This document shows positions 43,284 to 52,836 of a stretch of DNA of 64,000 nt, one piece after another (the stretch's first letter is position 1; every line of letters begins with the position of its first letter). The position numbers and the translations under genes were made by a program. The DNA comes from an uncultured Bacteroidales bacterium (GTDB taxonomy: Bacteria > Bacteroidota > Bacteroidia > Bacteroidales > Bacteroidaceae): the NCBI GenBank assembly GCA_902798425.1, contig CADBWR010000002.1, positions 62,001 to 126,000 of the forward strand. The letters are read 5' to 3'. The notes beneath the pieces are model-generated. The model was not told the origin of the DNA and made no database searches. It saw only the letters and a list, made by a program, of their open reading frames with translations.

Positions 43284-46200
43284 ATGATGACTAAGACAAA
43301 TATCTTCCGCCTGCTACTCTCCGTACTGTGCATTCACTGTGTGGATACGGCAGCACAGACCACATTGGTCAGCGAAGATTTCTCTGGTACGACAAACATC
43401 TTTGGTGTGGAGGCTACAGAGCCTGCTGCGGGAAAGGTCGCTATATTCAACAGTGATCTGACAGGTTTCGGACGTGTGCTGAACATCTGTAACACGTCGG
43501 CCACATGTGCCATCACCGGACGTGACGGTAACGCGGCAAAGACAGTCAGCAAAGGAGCTGTAACTGTTGAATGGGATGCATTCCACGGCTACTGGAGCAA
43601 GAATCAGGGAGCTACTGTCACCGTGAAGAACAGCGACGGGAAAGCATTGGCCTCCTACACCTATGATGCCAAGTTAGGACAAATTACTGCAGCAACTATC
43701 GCTGGTAATACCCCTGATGGATTCAATGCCTTTTCTATGGGCAGTGGTGCCAATGGCTTCAGTGGCAATGGCAAACCATATACCGCTACGTCAGGCCGTC
43801 ACCCGCACATCTCCATGACGCTTACCGCTCAGGGACGCCTGTTGATGTCGTTTACGGTACAGGGTAAGACAACTACTCTACAAGGCAGCATAGGCACTTT
43901 AAAGAACAATATTGCCTATGTGCAGTTTACCAGCAACATTAACAATACTGACCGCTGCTATGCCATTGACAACTTCACTGTCAGCGTTAGCGACCTCTCC
44001 GACACAGCGACAGACGGAAACACCATCCTCAATGCAGCTATCACTGGTGCAGAAAGTATGACGTTCGGTTCCAGCACGTCGGCAGCATTCAAGAATCCTT
44101 ACTCTCTCTACATCATAGGCAACGATGGCAGCACCATCAATGCCCTGACTGCTTCTAAGAAGGGCGTTAACTTCAATGTGGTGTGGGATGTTGAGGGATT
44201 CAAAACCGCCAATGATACCGAGGGTCAGTATTGTGATTCGTATGGTAGTTTCCCCGCTACCGCTACGGGCAGCACATCGACTACCTTCAACCTCTGTGAT
44301 GTGCCCATGAACTTCTATGGTTGCATGACGGCTACCATCACCTATGGTGACCAGACGGTGAAAGCCCGCAAATACGTCACTGCATTGGGTAACAAAAAGA
44401 TGACTAACGAACAGGTGTTGCCGTTGGCAGGCTATCCTGTGGATTTTATGGACTATCCCGCTGCACTTGACGGCTATAGCCTCATTGCCTCTTCTGACGG
44501 CAGTGGTCATGACCCTATCACTGGCGGTTGGACGGTGGTGGGAACCGATACTCCCGATGCACGACTGGTGATCGAAAATGACAAACGCTATATACGTCTG
44601 ACGGCCAACACATCAGGTAAGAGTCACACACTTGCTCATACAATGGGCAATATTAAGGGACAGGTTATTGTCGATGTGTTGGTGCGCTATAATAATCCTG
44701 GAGCCTTAATCGCAGTGGGTGGTGCTACGATGGATGCCACCGGCATCACTCCCGGCCAGTGGCAGCGCATCGTGTTTTCGGCCGATAATGGTAGTCAACG
44801 CTGCTTCGCCCGTATATACGACAGTAATGGTAACCTCACTACAGAGACTGCCATCCAGACAGCACCGCAAGCTGGCAGCAGCAATTGTGTCAATATCGGC
44901 TTTAATGATAATGCTACGGGCTCTGTAGATATCGCTTCTTGTAAGGCTTACACTCCGACCATCAATACAGAGACCTATCAGTTGACGACTGACAAAGCAA
45001 TGCTCTCCATCCCTGCTAACGATAAAGCCCGTCTTGCAGTGACAGCCACTGATACTGATGGCTATCCAGTTACCGATAAGGCCACATGGACTATTCTGGA
45101 GGAAGATATGTGTCAATCGCTGATCATCACTCCCGATGCCGATGACAGTCATCAAGCAACGCTGAGCCTTAGCTCTTCGGCTACGGCGGGTACTGCTACC
45201 ATTCAGGTCACCATTGGTGGCGTTTCAACCATCACACAAGTCACAGTGCTGGGTGATGGCGAGAGCATTAAGTTCACACAGTATACCCAGAACATCATCA
45301 TTCCCTTCGACGATGCGCGTCCTACGGAGGTGACATTCGCTGCACAGGTGGTTGATGGTCAAGGTGCTACAGTCGACCGTAAGGTCGCCTTAGCTGCTTA
45401 TACTGCCGATGGTACCATACCTTTCACCAACAGCGAGAGCATCGCTTTTGATGCTGCAACAGGCATCCTCAGCATTGCGTCCTCTGCGCAACCTACATCA
45501 CTCATCATCCGTGGAACCTGCAAGGATAGCGATGGTAAAGACTTAAAGAAAGACATCACGGTGAACATGCGCCCCACATCGTTTGTCTTTGATACGCCTG
45601 TGACAAAATACAATATTGATATCTGTCCGGGAGCCTTCTATACGGTAGAGATTACCTATCAAGGTGTGCTCACTACCGGCTATATCAATAGTGATCTCTT
45701 AGGCTATGAGTTGGGTACCAACACGACGATGAAGACCGTCAGCTATACTGTGCCTGGTACAACAGACAAGATAGATCTTCAGGTGGCAACAGGTGAGAAT
45801 GTCAGCGCGGCAGGTATCAGTGCCATTACAGTTACCAAGCAGGCACCGCGTAAAAAGCGTGCTAAGCGTGTTGTTCATCATATCGGTGACTCTACGTCAG
45901 CTAATAATGGGTCGTGGGCTTACCGCCTCAGTGGAATGTCGTCAACCTTCCCTGAACTGTTTGCGCTCTGCGACTTCAAAAACAACGGAGCCGGTGGACG
46001 TAACCTCTCCACCTATTATATGCAAGGTAAACTCTATGGCGTACTGCTCGACATCTATCCAGATGATATCGTGATGTTTGGTAACAATGGCACTAACGGT
46101 ATGGGCAACAGCTACGAGGCAGATATGAATTACTATCTCAATGCTGCAGAGGCACTGGGAGCTAAGATTATTATCAATAGCTATACACCCCATGGAGCAG

Positions 46201-46688
46201 TATCTAGCTATGCTAGTGGTTACAATGCCACAACCCACACCTTTGACAGTTATCGCAAGGATAGCTACGAGACCATTGTGCGCAAAGTGGCTGCACAGCG
46301 CGAGAAGAACGACGACAACTATCTCGGTTTTGTGGAGATTGGCAAGAATGCTGATGCTGCTTTCAACGCCTATGTGGCTGACTACAGCAAGAACGGCTAT
46401 GCCAGTGCTGATGCTGCTGCACAGGCTATCATTAGCTGTTTTGCCGACCATAACCATTATAATCAAGGCACATTGGCTGGTGACCTAATGCTGAAAGGTT
46501 ATGGAAGCATTGAAGGTATCGTCAAACAGCTGACTAGACTACTCAGCAACAACACGACGACAGTGACCAATGTCAGAGCTGCCGCTGGCGATAACTATGA
46601 TGTTTACACCCTTCATGGTCAACGCCTGTCAGCAGCTACCTTGCCTGGTCTGTATATCATCAATGGACGCAAGGTTGTCGTGAAATAA
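43284..46688 (+). CDS. Large secreted SGNH-type (CE12-like) esterase inside the rhamnose operon
   Basis: 1134 residues from ATG 43284 (MMTKTNIFRLLLSVL...DTAAQ signal), 10 bp after rhaB. An earlier in-frame codon at 43221 would overlap rhaB by 53 bp and bury the signal peptide. Residues ~25-250 and ~370-560 are beta-sandwich domains (DNFTVSVSDL, VDVLVRYNN...DIASCKAYTP). Residues ~565-830 are Ig-like units (LTTDKAMLSIPANDKARLAVTATDTDG). Residues ~865-1080 are an SGNH hydrolase: block I GDSTSANNGSW, block II NNGAGGRN, block III FGNNGTNG and block V DHNHYNQ. The block III and V contexts deviate from classical CE12 (GHND, DxxHTS). The recurrent tail (GLYIINGRKVVVK) ends the protein. Deacetylation of rhamnogalacturonan is the likely role, inferred from fold and operon. 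Confidence 0.8.
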   Translation: MMTKTNIFRLLLSVLCIHCVDTAAQTTLVSEDFSGTTNIFGVEATEPAAGKVAIFNSDLTGFGRVLNICNTSATCAITGRDGNAAKTVSKGAVTVEWDAFHGYWSKNQGATVTVKNSDGKALASYTYDAKLGQITAATIAGNTPDGFNAFSMGSGANGFSGNGKPYTATSGRHPHISMTLTAQGRLLMSFTVQGKTTTLQGSIGTLKNNIAYVQFTSNINNTDRCYAIDNFTVSVSDLSDTATDGNTILNAAITGAESMTFGSSTSAAFKNPYSLYIIGNDGSTINALTASKKGVNFNVVWDVEGFKTANDTEGQYCDSYGSFPATATGSTSTTFNLCDVPMNFYGCMTATITYGDQTVKARKYVTALGNKKMTNEQVLPLAGYPVDFMDYPAALDGYSLIASSDGSGHDPITGGWTVVGTDTPDARLVIENDKRYIRLTANTSGKSHTLAHTMGNIKGQVIVDVLVRYNNPGALIAVGGATMDATGITPGQWQRIVFSADNGSQRCFARIYDSNGNLTTETAIQTAPQAGSSNCVNIGFNDNATGSVDIASCKAYTPTINTETYQLTTDKAMLSIPANDKARLAVTATDTDGYPVTDKATWTILEEDMCQSLIITPDADDSHQATLSLSSSATAGTATIQVTIGGVSTITQVTVLGDGESIKFTQYTQNIIIPFDDARPTEVTFAAQVVDGQGATVDRKVALAAYTADGTIPFTNSESIAFDAATGILSIASSAQPTSLIIRGTCKDSDGKDLKKDITVNMRPTSFVFDTPVTKYNIDICPGAFYTVEITYQGVLTTGYINSDLLGYELGTNTTMKTVSYTVPGTTDKIDLQVATGENVSAAGISAITVTKQAPRKKRAKRVVHHIGDSTSANNGSWAYRLSGMSSTFPELFALCDFKNNGAGGRNLSTYYMQGKLYGVLLDIYPDDIVMFGNNGTNGMGNSYEADMNYYLNAAEALGAKIIINSYTPHGAVSSYASGYNATTHTFDSYRKDSYETIVRKVAAQREKNDDNYLGFVEIGKNADAAFNAYVADYSKNGYASADAAAQAIISCFADHNHYNQGTLAGDLMLKGYGSIEGIVKQLTRLLSNNTTTVTNVRAAAGDNYDVYTLHGQRLSAATLPGLYIINGRKVVVK

Positions 46689-46742
46689 CAAGAGACAAAT
46701 ATTAATAAGATAATTAACAAATAACTTAAAAACAGTAACACT

Positions 46743-48173
46743 ATGGCAAAACCATTAGTAGAAACCAAAGCAAAGGTAGGTGTATTCTCTATTGCCCTTC
46801 AGGCATACCTGCCACAGTTCCCGCAACTCGTACCTAATTTTGAGGCACAGTACGAGGCCTTTAAGAAGACGCTGCCCGACAGCATCGAGATTATCGACGG
46901 TGGTATGGTAACCACCAAGGAACAGTCGATGGCTGCTGGCGATAAGTTCCGCGCAGCTGATGTCGACCTCGTCATCCTGCAGATGCTGACCTACTGCACC
47001 TCTTATAATATGTTACCTGCCGTACGCGACCTTGACGTACCTGTTGTCATCGTCAATCTGCAGAAGAAGCTGGCTCCCGACTACGCTAAGACGGATATTC
47101 CTACGTGGCTGGGCGATCTGTATGCTTGCGGCGCTATTGGTGAGATGGTTGCCGACTTGAATCGTGCAGGTAAGCGCTCTGCTGTTATTACGGGTGTCGT
47201 TGAAGGTGGCGACCCTGGCGTACAGGCAGAGATTGAGGACTGGTGCCGTGCCGCTCAGGTGCGTCGCCGTTTCCGCGATACGAATATTGCACAGATAGGC
47301 CGTCCCTATCCTGGCATGATGGACCTCTACATCGATGAGACCAACCTTTACCACCGCATGTTTGTCTATACCAAGCAGTTCGACTGGGAGCAGATGTGGG
47401 CTATTGCCGATAACATCACCGATGAGGCTGCCATCCGTGCTAAGGCACAGGATATCCTCGACACCTTCGACATTGAGGGTGGCGGTACCATTGAGAAGGT
47501 TTGGGATATGGCGAAGTATGTTGTTGCCTTCGAACAGTGGGTCAAGGACGAGAAACTGGGTATGATAGCCTCACACTATGCAGGCTTTGCACAGGGCGTG
47601 GCTGGCAAGCTCGACTCGATGCTGATTCCTGCCTTCTCGATGCTCATCAAGCAGCATACCGCTTGTGCTGTTGAGGGCGATATGAAGGTGGCTATGGCCA
47701 TGTCTATCCTGAAGACCATTTCAGGTACTGGCACGCTGGCAGAGATGTATAGCATTGACTTCCCCAAAGATATCTGTATCATCGGTCACTCCGGCTCTGG
47801 CGACTTTGACATCTCGCAGGCCAAGAAGCCTACGATGAAGATCGTTCCCGTATTCCATGGAAAGACCGGTGGTGGCTATCTGACGCAGTTCTATCCTCCT
47901 ACGGGCCCTGTGACCTATCTGGCCATTACACAGGACAAGAACGGTGTCTTCAAGTTCGTGGCTGCTGAGGGCAATAACGAGGAGGGCGAGATCTTCACCT
48001 TTGGCGATACCAATATGCGTACCAAATTCTCGCTGTCCTGTCGTGAGTTTGTCAACAAATGGAGCGAGGCAGGTCCTACCCACCACATGGCGGCTGCCGT
48101 CGGACATCACATTGACACCATCTTGAAGGTGGCTAAGATTCTGAATATTGAGTGCGACGTGGTTTGTCGTTAA
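46743..48173 (+). CDS. L-fucose/L-arabinose isomerase family protein, probable L-rhamnose isomerase of this operon
   Basis: 476 residues, cytoplasmic. The sequence resembles the fucose/arabinose isomerase superfamily (VGVFSIALQAYLPQFP, VDLVILQMLTYC, VPVVIVNLQK, GMIASHYAGFAQG, HTACAVEGDMKVAMAMSILK, GPVTYLAITQD, PTHHMAAAVGHH), not the classical RhaA fold. The conserved Glu in VEGD and the His residues in THHMAAAVGHH are plausible metal ligands. Because the operon has kinase and aldolase for rhamnulose but no RhaA, this protein most likely performs L-rhamnose to L-rhamnulose isomerisation. That function is inferred from context. Alternatives are an L-fucose or L-arabinose isomerase used on a second deoxysugar. 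Confidence 0.8.
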   Translation: MAKPLVETKAKVGVFSIALQAYLPQFPQLVPNFEAQYEAFKKTLPDSIEIIDGGMVTTKEQSMAAGDKFRAADVDLVILQMLTYCTSYNMLPAVRDLDVPVVIVNLQKKLAPDYAKTDIPTWLGDLYACGAIGEMVADLNRAGKRSAVITGVVEGGDPGVQAEIEDWCRAAQVRRRFRDTNIAQIGRPYPGMMDLYIDETNLYHRMFVYTKQFDWEQMWAIADNITDEAAIRAKAQDILDTFDIEGGGTIEKVWDMAKYVVAFEQWVKDEKLGMIASHYAGFAQGVAGKLDSMLIPAFSMLIKQHTACAVEGDMKVAMAMSILKTISGTGTLAEMYSIDFPKDICIIGHSGSGDFDISQAKKPTMKIVPVFHGKTGGGYLTQFYPPTGPVTYLAITQDKNGVFKFVAAEGNNEEGEIFTFGDTNMRTKFSLSCREFVNKWSEAGPTHHMAAAVGHHIDTILKVAKILNIECDVVCR

Positions 48174-48210
48174 GAAATCGTAATAACGGTATAATGTAAT
48201 AACGAAAGAA

Positions 48211-49539
48211 ATGGCAAAAAGTAGTTTAAAGAGCACGCTCGCCGTGTCTCTCAACAATTACCTCGATGCAGGTGCTATCGTTGCCGGTGCCAGTGGTGTC
48301 ACCCTGTGGCAGAACTACTTGGGACTTTCGGAGATGCACCTGGGATGGCTCAATGCGCTGAGTGCCAATGCGCTGGGTGCTGCTATCGGTGCCATTATAG
48401 GTGGATTCCTGGCAGATAAGTATGGTCGTAAGTTCATCTTTACCTACAACCTACTGGTATACATGACGGGTGTTCTCATTGTAATGCTGGCCGTCAACTT
48501 CCCCATGCTGTTGGCTGGCTTCATGGTGACGGGTATCTCTGTGGGTATTGGTGTGCCAGCCTCATGGACCTATATCTCTGAGTCGTCTGAAGTCAACAAT
48601 CGTGGTCGCAACATCTGTATCTCGCAGATGTCGTGGGGCATTGGTCCGATGATTATCTTGCTCTTTGGCATGCTTTTCGCACCTGGTGGCTACCTCTATG
48701 CTCCTGTAGAGTCGTTGGCTCATGCTATTGTGGGTGCTGATGCTGCTCAGGCTGCTGTCCAGGTATTTAGCTCCCGCGTGGTGTTCTTCACGCTGTTCGT
48801 TGTGGCATTCGTTGCCTGGAACCTGCAGCGTCAGCTGGAGGAGAGTGCTGAGTTTACTGCCAACAAGGCGAAAGACCAGAATGGCATTGTCGACAATATA
48901 AAGCTGTTGTTTACCAACAAGATTGCTGTCAAAACAGTCGCTTTCCTGGCTGTTATCTACCTGACGTGGAATCTGGTAGCCAGTGTGATGGGCTTCTTCA
49001 TGCCCCATATCTATGAGACGGCTGGTGGTCTGAGCAATGAGGCTGCCAACATGCTGAGTTGTGTCAGCTGGGTATTTGTGGTCGTTACCACCTTTATCAT
49101 CTCTTTTTTCGTGGATAAGGTGGCCCACCGCTTCTTCTATGTCTTCGGACTGGCGGCAGCCTTGACGGCGTGGATACTTATCATTGGTGGCGGCGTGTCG
49201 ACCATTGCTGGTATCTGGTTGTTCACGATTCTGTGGGGTGTCAACAATGGTAGTTCTGTGCAGGTGTTCTATGCCCTGTGGGGCTCCGAACTGTTCCCTG
49301 CCAAGTTCCGTGCTGGCGCTCAGGGCTTTATGTTCTTTGTTGTCCGTGGCTTGTCGGCAGTGTGGGGTCTTGTCTTCACGTTTATCTATGGTGAAAATGG
49401 CGAAGGCTTCACCTTAGCAGCCTATTGCATGGTGGCTTTGTTGCTTACTGCCCTCATCGTTGGTCTGATTGGCATGCCCAATACGCGTGGCAAGTCGTTG
49501 GATCAGATAACGAAAGAGCGCTACGGAGAGAATTATTGA
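48211..49539 (+). CDS. MFS sugar permease, probable rhamnose importer
   Basis: 442 residues with about twelve transmembrane segments. The MFS signature follows TM2 (GGFLADKYGRKFIF), and sugar-porter-type motifs are seen (PASWTYISESSEVNNRGR after TM4, ELFPAKFRAGAQGF in the second half). It lies 37 bp after the isomerase and 36 bp before rhaD, clearly in the same operon. Bacteroides rhamnose operons as I know them use a RhaT-type (DMT-like) permease here, so this is a non-homologous replacement. Substrate specificity is inferred from context. Confidence 0.87.
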   Translation: MAKSSLKSTLAVSLNNYLDAGAIVAGASGVTLWQNYLGLSEMHLGWLNALSANALGAAIGAIIGGFLADKYGRKFIFTYNLLVYMTGVLIVMLAVNFPMLLAGFMVTGISVGIGVPASWTYISESSEVNNRGRNICISQMSWGIGPMIILLFGMLFAPGGYLYAPVESLAHAIVGADAAQAAVQVFSSRVVFFTLFVVAFVAWNLQRQLEESAEFTANKAKDQNGIVDNIKLLFTNKIAVKTVAFLAVIYLTWNLVASVMGFFMPHIYETAGGLSNEAANMLSCVSWVFVVVTTFIISFFVDKVAHRFFYVFGLAAALTAWILIIGGGVSTIAGIWLFTILWGVNNGSSVQVFYALWGSELFPAKFRAGAQGFMFFVVRGLSAVWGLVFTFIYGENGEGFTLAAYCMVALLLTALIVGLIGMPNTRGKSLDQITKERYGENY

Positions 49540-49542
49540 GAT

Positions 49543-49570
49543 AGTTAAGAGTTAAGAATTAAGAGTTAAG
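49543..49570. repeat. Heptanucleotide array just before rhaD
   Basis: Four 7-bp units (AGTTAAG, AGTTAAG, AATTAAG, AGTTAAG) fill almost the entire MFS-rhaD spacer and end 5 bp before the rhaD ATG. They occupy the place of a ribosome-binding site. The purine-rich AAG steps may act as one. Confidence 0.85.
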
Positions 49571-49575
49571 AAATA

Positions 49576-50397
49576 ATGAAAAGTATATTAGAAGGCCGCG
49601 AACAGTTGAAGGCGGTAGTTTATCAGATTGCCGAGGTTACTGGTTATCTTTGGCAGAAGGGATGGGCAGAACGTAATGGTGGTAATATCACTGTTAATGT
49701 CACCGAGTTTATGGACGATGAGTGCAAGGCTTTGCAACCCATCTCTGATGTGAAGCAGATTGGTATGGTGCTTCCTCAGTTGAAAGGCAAGTATTTCTAT
49801 TGTAAAGGAACGGGCAAGCGCATGCGCGACCTCGCCAAGGAACCCATGCAGAATGGTAGCATCATCCGCATCTGTGACGACTGTGCCAGCTATGTGGTGA
49901 TTGCCGACGAACCCGTTGTACCTACGTCTGAGTTGCCTACCCACCTGGCACTGCAGAACTATCTGCTGGAGACAGGTTCTTGTTATAAGGCTACACTCCA
50001 TACTCACCCCATCGAGTTGGTGGCTATGAGTCATATCCAGCGCTTCCTGAAGGGTGACGAGATGACACGTGTGTTGTGGTCTATGATTCCTGAGACACTG
50101 GCCTTTGCACCGCTGGGCATCGGTATTGTTCCCTACGCTCTGCCGTCGTCTGTCGATTTGGCTGAGGCTACGCTGGAGCAGATCAAGACCCACGATGTGG
50201 TGCTGTGGGAAAAACATGGCACAGTGGCTGTTGGTACCGACATCATGGATGCCTTTGACCAGACCGATGTGCTCTGCAAGGCTGCCAATATCTACATGTG
50301 TGCCCGTAATATGGGTTCCGAACCTGATGGCATGACCGAGGCACAGATGAAGGAAGTTCAGGATGTCTTCAAACTGCCCAAGAAGCGTCCTTGTTAA
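49576..50397 (+). CDS. rhaD: L-rhamnulose-1-phosphate aldolase
   Basis: 273 residues, class II aldolase/adducin family. Motifs: GWAERNGGNITVNV, FYCKGTGKRMRDL, the zinc histidines in LHTHPIELVAM and the later VVLWEKHGTVAVGTD. RhaD splits rhamnulose-1-phosphate into dihydroxyacetone phosphate and L-lactaldehyde. It is the last gene of the operon, followed by a strong terminator. No lactaldehyde reductase (fucO) gene is linked here, so lactaldehyde must be handled elsewhere. Confidence 0.96.
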   Translation: MKSILEGREQLKAVVYQIAEVTGYLWQKGWAERNGGNITVNVTEFMDDECKALQPISDVKQIGMVLPQLKGKYFYCKGTGKRMRDLAKEPMQNGSIIRICDDCASYVVIADEPVVPTSELPTHLALQNYLLETGSCYKATLHTHPIELVAMSHIQRFLKGDEMTRVLWSMIPETLAFAPLGIGIVPYALPSSVDLAEATLEQIKTHDVVLWEKHGTVAVGTDIMDAFDQTDVLCKAANIYMCARNMGSEPDGMTEAQMKEVQDVFKLPKKRPC

Positions 50398-50416
50398 ATA
50401 AGGCCTATGATAACAG

Positions 50417-50454
50417 AGTCCCGTTGCCGCATAGTGGTAGCGGGACTTTTTTTG
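50417..50454 (+). terminator. Rho-independent terminator of the rhamnose operon
   Basis: AGTCCCG (417-423) pairs with CGGGACT (441-447) and is followed by a run of seven to eight T, 20 bp after the rhaD stop. Confidence 0.88.
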
Positions 50455-50531
50455 TGGGATGTCATAATGTGCTTTTTTATTGTTTTCTACAAAATATTGC
50501 AAAAAGTAAGAAATATTTCTCAATAAATTTG

Positions 50532-50539
50532 TACCTTTG
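50532..50539 (+). promoter_or_regulatory. -7 element of the carboxyltransferase gene
   Basis: TACCTTTG 32 bp before ATG 50572. No clean -33 element was found. Confidence 0.6.
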
Positions 50540-50571
50540 CACAAAATTTGAATTCCAAACCATTAAATAGC

Positions 50572-52319
50572 ATGAAAAAGAAGATTAAGTTTAGTCTTGT
50601 CTACCGCGACATGTGGCAGTCTTCAGGCAAGTTCCAACCTCGTAAGGACCAGTTAGAGCGCATTGCTCCCGTTATCATTGACATGGGGTGCTTTGCCCGT
50701 AGGTGAACCTCATGGCTGGCGAGAACCCCAATTTGGCTGTACGTGCCTTCTGTAAGCCTTTCAATGAGGTGGGTATCCAGACACACATGTTGGACCGTGG
50801 CCTTAACGCCCTGCGTATGTACCCTGTTCCCGACGACGTTCGCGAACTGATGTACAAGGTGAAGAAAGCTCAGGGTGTGGACATCCCCCGTATTTTCTGT
50901 GGTCTGAACGACACACGTAATATTATCCCCTCTATCAAGTGGGCCAAGGCCGCTGGTATGATTCCACAAGCTACGCTGTGTATCACTACCAGTCCGGTGC
51001 ATACCGTCGAATATTATTCGAAAATTGCCGACGAGGTGATTGCCGCCGGTGCTGAGGAAATCTGTCTGAAGGATATGGCAGGTATTGGCCAGCCTGCTCT
51101 GTTGGGCGCATTGACCAAGGCCATCAAGACCAAGCATCCCGATATCATCATCCAGTACCACGGTCACTCAGGTCCTGGTCTGTCTATGGCCTCTATCCTG
51201 GAGGTATGTAACAATGGTGCCGACATTATTGATACCGCTATCGAGCCGCTGTCATGGGGTAAGGTTCATCCCGACATCATCTCTGTACAGTCTATGCTGA
51301 AGAATGAGGGCTTCGAGGTGGCTGATATTAATATGAACGCGTATATGCAGGCACGTAGTCTGACACAGGAATTCATTGACGACTGGTTGGGCTATTTCAT
51401 CAATCCTGCCAACAAGCACATGTCTTCACTCTTGCTGGGCAGTGGTCTGCCTGGTGGTATGATGGGTTCGATGATGGCCGACCTCGGTCCTATCCAGTCC
51501 ATGATTAACAAGTTGCGTGAGAAGAAGGGCGAGCCCACACTCTCTATGGATGACATGCTGGTGAAGCTGTTTAACGAGGTAGAGTATGTATGGCCCCGCG
51601 TAGGTTATCCTCCATTGGTGACACCGTTCTCTCAGTACACCAAGAACATAGCCCTGATGAACTTGCTGACCATGGAGCAGGGCAAGGGTCGCTATGTGAT
51701 GATGGACGACGCCATCTGGGGTATGATTCTCGGCAAGAGCGGCAAGGTGCCTGGCACTATCGATCCTGAATTCATCGAACTGGCTAAGAAGCAGGGTCGT
51801 GAGTTTACCGATGCTGATCCACATACCCTTATCCCCAATGCACTTGATGGCTTCAAGAAGGAGATGGACGAGAATGGCTGGGACTACGGACAGGACAACG
51901 AGGAACTCTTCGAGTTGGCTATGCACCCCGAGCAGTACCGTCCCTTCAAGAGCGGTCAGGCTAAGAAGCAGTTGCTCGCAGACATCCAGAAGGCTAAGGA
52001 TGCCAAGTTGGGTTCGACGCTGTCGCCTGCTGAAATCGCCGCCTTCAAGCATGCCAAGGCTGATGCGCTGACGGCTCCTATCGCTGGTCAGGTGTACTAT
52101 GAGTTCTCTGGCGAGGGCGCTTGCGAGCCTTGTCTGGAGCCATTCATTGGCCAGCAGTACAAGGAGGGCGACACCTTCTGCTATATCCAGGCTCCGTGGG
52201 GCGAGATTGTTCCCATTCCTGCTGCCATTGGTGGCAAACTCGTGGAGGTTGCTGCCAAGCAAGGTGCCAAGGTGCGCAAGGGCGACAACCTGGGTTGGAT
52301 AGAAAGAGCAAACAGCTAA
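50572..52319 (+). pseudogene. Carboxyltransferase (pyruvate carboxylase subunit B / oxaloacetate decarboxylase alpha type), frameshifted by a small deletion
   Basis: ATG 50572 opens 44 codons of a typical start (KIKFSLVYRDMWQSSGKFQPRKDQLERIAPVIIDMGCFAR) with the RD metal motif, then stops at TGA 50704. Homology resumes one frame over at GTG 50703 (VNLMAGENPNLAVRAF) and runs to 52319. The resumed part shows IFCGLNDTRN, CLKDMAGIG, QYHGHSGPG and a C-terminal biotinyl-like domain. From family knowledge about ten residues around a GGA-F motif are missing. A 28-bp deletion would give exactly the observed frame change. The C-terminal domain reads CYIQAPWGEIVPI and lacks the usual MKM biotinylation lysine. 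The frame is otherwise clean for over 530 codons, so the lesion is either recent or an assembly error. If real, the catalytic core is destroyed. Confidence 0.85.
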
Positions 52320-52338
52320 TAGCTAACAGCTCACAGCA
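52311..52338. repeat. Heptanucleotide array across a stop codon
   Basis: Four units (AACAGCT, AATAGCT, AACAGCT, CACAGCA) encode the last residues and TAA of the carboxyltransferase and fill the spacer before the HD-domain gene. Confidence 0.75.
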
Positions 52339-52341
52339 ATT

Positions 52342-52836
52342 ATGGATTATCAAGCAATTATCGATAAGTATTACCCTGCGGACGATGAGCTCCGCAGGGT
52401 ATTATTGCATCATAGCCGCCAGGTAGCTGACCGTTGTTTACAGATTGTGCGTAAGCATCCGGAGCTGCCAGTTGATATGCAGTTTGTGGAAGAGGCTGCC
52501 ATGTTGCACGACATTGGCATCTACCAGTGTGATGCGCCCAGCATTCATTGCCACGGCACAGAACCATATATCAAGCATGGCCCAATAGGCGGTGAGCTGC
52601 TCCGCCTTGAGGGCTTTCCCCGCCATGCCCGTGTGGCAGAACGCCATACTGGTACTGGACTGCCTGGCTATGAGCCAGAGACCCTGGAGGAACAGATTGT
52701 CTGCTATGCCGACAAGTTCTATTCCAAGTCCAATCCCGACCATGTCCGCACTGTGCTCGAGACCGCCCAGTCCTTAGAGAAGTTCGGTCACGCTGGTGTG
52801 GTGAAGTTCCTGGAATGGGCCAAGCAGTTTGAGTGA
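52342..52836 (+). CDS. HD-domain hydrolase
   Basis: 164 residues, cytoplasmic. HD superfamily metal ligands are readable: LLHHSRQVADRC (first His), AAMLHDIGIYQ (His-Asp), then RHTGTGLPGYE and CYADKFYSKS (late Asp). Small stand-alone HD proteins are usually nucleotide or phosphate-ester hydrolases. The substrate is unknown. It follows the carboxyltransferase by 22 bp and may share its transcript. Confidence 0.88.
   Translation: MDYQAIIDKYYPADDELRRVLLHHSRQVADRCLQIVRKHPELPVDMQFVEEAAMLHDIGIYQCDAPSIHCHGTEPYIKHGPIGGELLRLEGFPRHARVAERHTGTGLPGYEPETLEEQIVCYADKFYSKSNPDHVRTVLETAQSLEKFGHAGVVKFLEWAKQFE

Noticed and set aside
49588-50544. 318-codon minus-strand open frame opposite rhaD
   Set aside because: It is an antisense shadow; rhaD motifs on the plus strand are unambiguous, and the frame crosses the terminator.
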